A stretch of 64,000 bases of DNA from Sphingomonadaceae bacterium (GTDB lineage: Bacteria > Pseudomonadota > Alphaproteobacteria > Sphingomonadales > Sphingomonadaceae). The stretch is from NCBI GenBank assembly GCA_947451145.1, contig CANFXW010000002.1, positions 124,001 through 188,000 on the forward strand. Direction: 5' to 3'. Under the pieces are notes generated by a model. It saw only the letters and a program-made list of their open reading frames with translations, searched no databases and was not told the origin of the DNA. Both the position numbers and the translations under genes were made by a program. Positions 61,477 through 64,000 of this stretch are shown here, piece by piece. Positions within the stretch are counted from its first letter, which is position 1; each line of letters starts with the position of its first letter.

Positions 61477-63909
61477 TTATACTTTCCAGATGTCCTTCGC
61501 ATATTCCGCGATGGTGCGGTCGGACGAGAACCAGCCGACATTGGCAATGTTGTGCAGCGCAGACTTGCGCCAGCCCTGTTGATCGTTCCAGCGCCGGTCG
61601 ACTTCGCGCTGCGCGGCGGCATAGCTGTCAAAATCGGCGGCGAGCATGAACCAGTCGCTCGAATAAAGCTGGCCCATCAGTTCGGTGTAGCGGTGCGGAT
61701 CATCGGGCGAGAATACACCCGACGATATTGCCTCGACCGCCTGAAACAGCTCTTTGCTGCCCTCGATCACTTCGCGCGGGTTATAGCCATTGGCCCGCTT
61801 TTCGGCGACTTCATCGGCGGTCAGGCCGAAGATGATGATGTTGTCATCACCCACCCGGTCCTTGATCTCGATATTGGCACCATCGAGCGTGCCGATGGTC
61901 AGCGCCCCGTTGAGCGCGAACTTCATGTTGCCGGTGCCCGAAGCCTCCATGCCCGCGGTGGAAATCTGCTCTGAAAGGTCCGCCGCCGGGATGATCCGCT
62001 CGGCCAGAGTGACGTTGTAATTCGGCACGAAGACGACCTTGAGCAGTCCGCCAACCGAAGGATCGGAATTGACCCGCCGCGCGATGTCATTCGCCAGTTT
62101 GATGATCAGCTTGGCGTTGTGATAGCTTGAAGCCGCCTTGCCGCCGAAGATCTTGACCCGCGGCACCCAGTCGCGCTCCGGATGGCTGCGGATCTGGTCA
62201 TAGAGCGCGACTGTCTCGACCAGGTTGAGCAACTGCCGCTTGTATTCGTGGATGCGCTTGATCTGGACATCGAACAGGGCATCGGGGTTGAGCCGGATAC
62301 CGGTGAGGTCTTTTAGATGCCCAGCAAGCGCGACCTTGTTGCTGCGCTTCACCTCGGCAATGCGTTCGCCCAGCGCGGCATCCCCGGCAAGGGCGTTGAG
62401 CGCGGAAAGCTTCTCCGCATCGTCAAGGAAAGCATCGCCAATGGCATCGCGGATGGTCGAGGTCAGCCCCGGGTTGCACTGCTGCAACCAGCGGCGCGGG
62501 GTGACGCCGTTGGTCTTGTTGTTGATCTTGCCGGGATAGAGTTTGTGCAGCGATGAAAACACCGTGGTCTTCATCAGTTCGGTGTGCAGCGCGGCGACGC
62601 CGTTGACGCTGTGCGCCCCGGCGAAGGCGAGGTTGGCCATGCGCACGCGCCGGTCACCACCCTCGTCGATCAGCGAGATCGCGGCGACCTCGCCATCGTC
62701 CATCTTGAGCTTGCGCGCCTCACGCAGCACGCGGGAGTTGATCGCGTAAACGATCTGCATGTGGCGCGGCAGCAGGCGTTCGAACAGTGGCAACGGCCAG
62801 CTTTCCAGCGCCTCGGGCAGCAGGGTGTGGTTGGTATAGCCCACGGTTGCCCTCGTGATCTCCCAAGCCTCGTCGAATTCGAGCGCGTGGACATCGACGA
62901 GCAGGCGCATGATCTCTGCCACGGCGACCGCCGGGTGGGTATCGTTCAGCTGGATCGCGGCCTTGTCGGGCAGGGTGCGGATATCGCCGTGATACTGCAC
63001 GTGGCGGCGCACGATGTCCTGAATCGAGGCCGAGGTGAAAAAGTACTCCTGCCGCAGCCGCAGTTCCTGTCCCGCGGCGCTGGAGTCAGCGGGATAGAGT
63101 ACCCGCACCAGACTTTCAGCGCGCGCTTCTTCGAGCAGCGCGCCAACGTGGTCGCCAGCGTTGAAGGCATCGAGCCGGATCGGATCGATCGCATTTGCGG
63201 TCCACAGCCGCAGCGTGTTCACCCGCTTGCCGCGCCAGCCGACCACCGGCGTATCGACCGCAGTAGCCTCAACCGATTCCGCCGGGTGCCATTCGACAGA
63301 ATCGCCCTTGGCGACCACCTCGCCGCCATAGCCGATCCGATAGCAGCTCTCGCGCCGTTCAAATTCCCAAGGGTTGCCGTGCGCCAGCCATGTTTCGGGC
63401 AGTTCAACCTGCCAGCCATCGTCGATCCGCTGGCGGAACATGCCGTTAACATAGCGGATGCCATAGCCGTAGGCCGGTATGTCGAGGCTCGCGAGGCTTT
63501 CCATGAAGCAGGCGGCGAGGCGGCCAAGCCCGCCGTTGCCCAGCGCCGCGTCCGGTTCCAGCTCTTCGAGCGCGGAAAGCTCAAGGCCATAGGTGCGCAG
63601 CGCCTGTTCCATCTCGCGTGCCAGACCCAGGTTTGAAATCGCATCGCGCAGCAGGCGGCCGATCAGGAATTCAAGGCTGAGATAATAGACCCGCTTGCCG
63701 CCGGCATCATAGGTCCGCCGGGTCGATGCCATCCACAGGTCGATCACTTCGTCGCGCAGGGCGAGCACAGCGGCGGTGAACCAGTCATGCTGTTTCGCCG
63801 CGCGTTCGTCCTTGCCAACCCGGTGGCGCAGGACATCCAGGATTCGGGCTTCAAGCACGGCGGTTTTGGGATTGGAACTGGACGGCACGGACTTCGGTCT
63901 CCTTGGCAT
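61477..63909 (-). CDS. glgP: Glycogen phosphorylase
   Basis: An 810-residue GT35 enzyme that releases glucose-1-phosphate from glycogen. The PLP Lys is in EASGTGNMKFALNGALTIGT, and YLSLEFLIGRLLRDA and LGNGGLGRLAACF are family motifs. It is the first gene of glgP-glgB-glgC-glgA-pgm-glgX. Having degradation and synthesis in one operon implies control mainly at the enzyme level. Confidence 0.96.
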   Translation of the reverse strand: MPRRPKSVPSSSNPKTAVLEARILDVLRHRVGKDERAAKQHDWFTAAVLALRDEVIDLWMASTRRTYDAGGKRVYYLSLEFLIGRLLRDAISNLGLAREMEQALRTYGLELSALEELEPDAALGNGGLGRLAACFMESLASLDIPAYGYGIRYVNGMFRQRIDDGWQVELPETWLAHGNPWEFERRESCYRIGYGGEVVAKGDSVEWHPAESVEATAVDTPVVGWRGKRVNTLRLWTANAIDPIRLDAFNAGDHVGALLEEARAESLVRVLYPADSSAAGQELRLRQEYFFTSASIQDIVRRHVQYHGDIRTLPDKAAIQLNDTHPAVAVAEIMRLLVDVHALEFDEAWEITRATVGYTNHTLLPEALESWPLPLFERLLPRHMQIVYAINSRVLREARKLKMDDGEVAAISLIDEGGDRRVRMANLAFAGAHSVNGVAALHTELMKTTVFSSLHKLYPGKINNKTNGVTPRRWLQQCNPGLTSTIRDAIGDAFLDDAEKLSALNALAGDAALGERIAEVKRSNKVALAGHLKDLTGIRLNPDALFDVQIKRIHEYKRQLLNLVETVALYDQIRSHPERDWVPRVKIFGGKAASSYHNAKLIIKLANDIARRVNSDPSVGGLLKVVFVPNYNVTLAERIIPAADLSEQISTAGMEASGTGNMKFALNGALTIGTLDGANIEIKDRVGDDNIIIFGLTADEVAEKRANGYNPREVIEGSKELFQAVEAISSGVFSPDDPHRYTELMGQLYSSDWFMLAADFDSYAAAQREVDRRWNDQQGWRKSALHNIANVGWFSSDRTIAEYAKDIWKV

Positions 63910-64000
63910 CAGTTACGCACGTGCCGGATCCGGTTGGACCCCGCCCGCCTGCAAATTGCCGCTCAGTTATTCTCTTCCCCAGTGCAAAGACTATGCCGCC
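63910..64000 (-). other. Leader of the glycogen operon at the window edge
   Basis: Ninety-one bases upstream of glgP with no coding sequence visible. The promoter presumably lies here or beyond the edge; I see no convincing -35/-10 pair or hairpin. Confidence 0.4.

Overview
The window is ordinary chromosomal DNA of a GC-rich alphaproteobacterium, most likely a member of the Sphingomonadales (Novosphingobium/Erythrobacter type). The reasons are three large TonB-dependent receptors with sphingomonad-style N-termini, an FtsK, a FixJ/NarL-type regulator, many 4-base ATGA-type gene overlaps, and carbohydrate uptake by TonB receptor plus MFS permease instead of ABC transporters. I see no phage genes, transposases, rRNA or CRISPR arrays. 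One tRNA gene, tRNA-Val(UAC), is present.

Layout. 1-2.9 kb: start of an aldo/keto reductase, then an aminotransferase, an alpha/beta hydrolase and a short-chain dehydrogenase. 3.1-8.4 kb: an unknown small protein, a LuxR-type regulator with a degenerate receiver, a three-gene EF-hand/response-regulator/histidine-kinase operon, two tandem VOC proteins and a large compound hairpin. 8.4-15.6 kb: aminopeptidase P, oligopeptidase B, a hotdog thioesterase, a diguanylate cyclase and alanine dehydrogenase. 15.7-28.2 kb: a TonB receptor, a DUF2946/TonB-receptor/PepSY metal-uptake set, a secreted TPR-CHAT protein and FtsK. 28.3-39.4 kb: a giant alpha-2-macroglobulin, tRNA-Val, a beta-barrel protein coupled to a PhcB-like methyltransferase, a secreted unknown protein, a CadC-like regulator and a small lipoprotein.

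39.9-53.1 kb is the most interesting part. It contains sulfite dehydrogenase (sorAB), glpD, an SsuD-type flavin monooxygenase, a YdhF-type aldo/keto reductase, a LacI regulator and a GH31 enzyme. The GH31 enzyme carries the sulfoquinovose-reading residues of YihQ. Divergent to this operon are a TonB receptor, an MFS permease and a YeiH-type anion exporter. Together they match the oxidative sulfoquinovose monooxygenase (sulfo-SMO) pathway: sulfoquinovosyl glycerol is imported and hydrolysed, the sulfosugar is desulfonated to 6-oxo-glucose and sulfite, the oxo-sugar is reduced to glucose, sulfite is oxidised or exported, and glycerol goes to GlpD. A nearly identical 22-bp site lies in both divergent promoter regions and is a good candidate for the LacI operator. 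No flavin reductase or glycerol kinase is in the window.

53.1-63.9 kb is a complete glycogen cluster, transcribed in the order glgP-glgB-glgC-glgA-pgm-glgX. It would let the cell store or draw on the glucose that the neighbouring locus is predicted to make; this metabolic link is inference.
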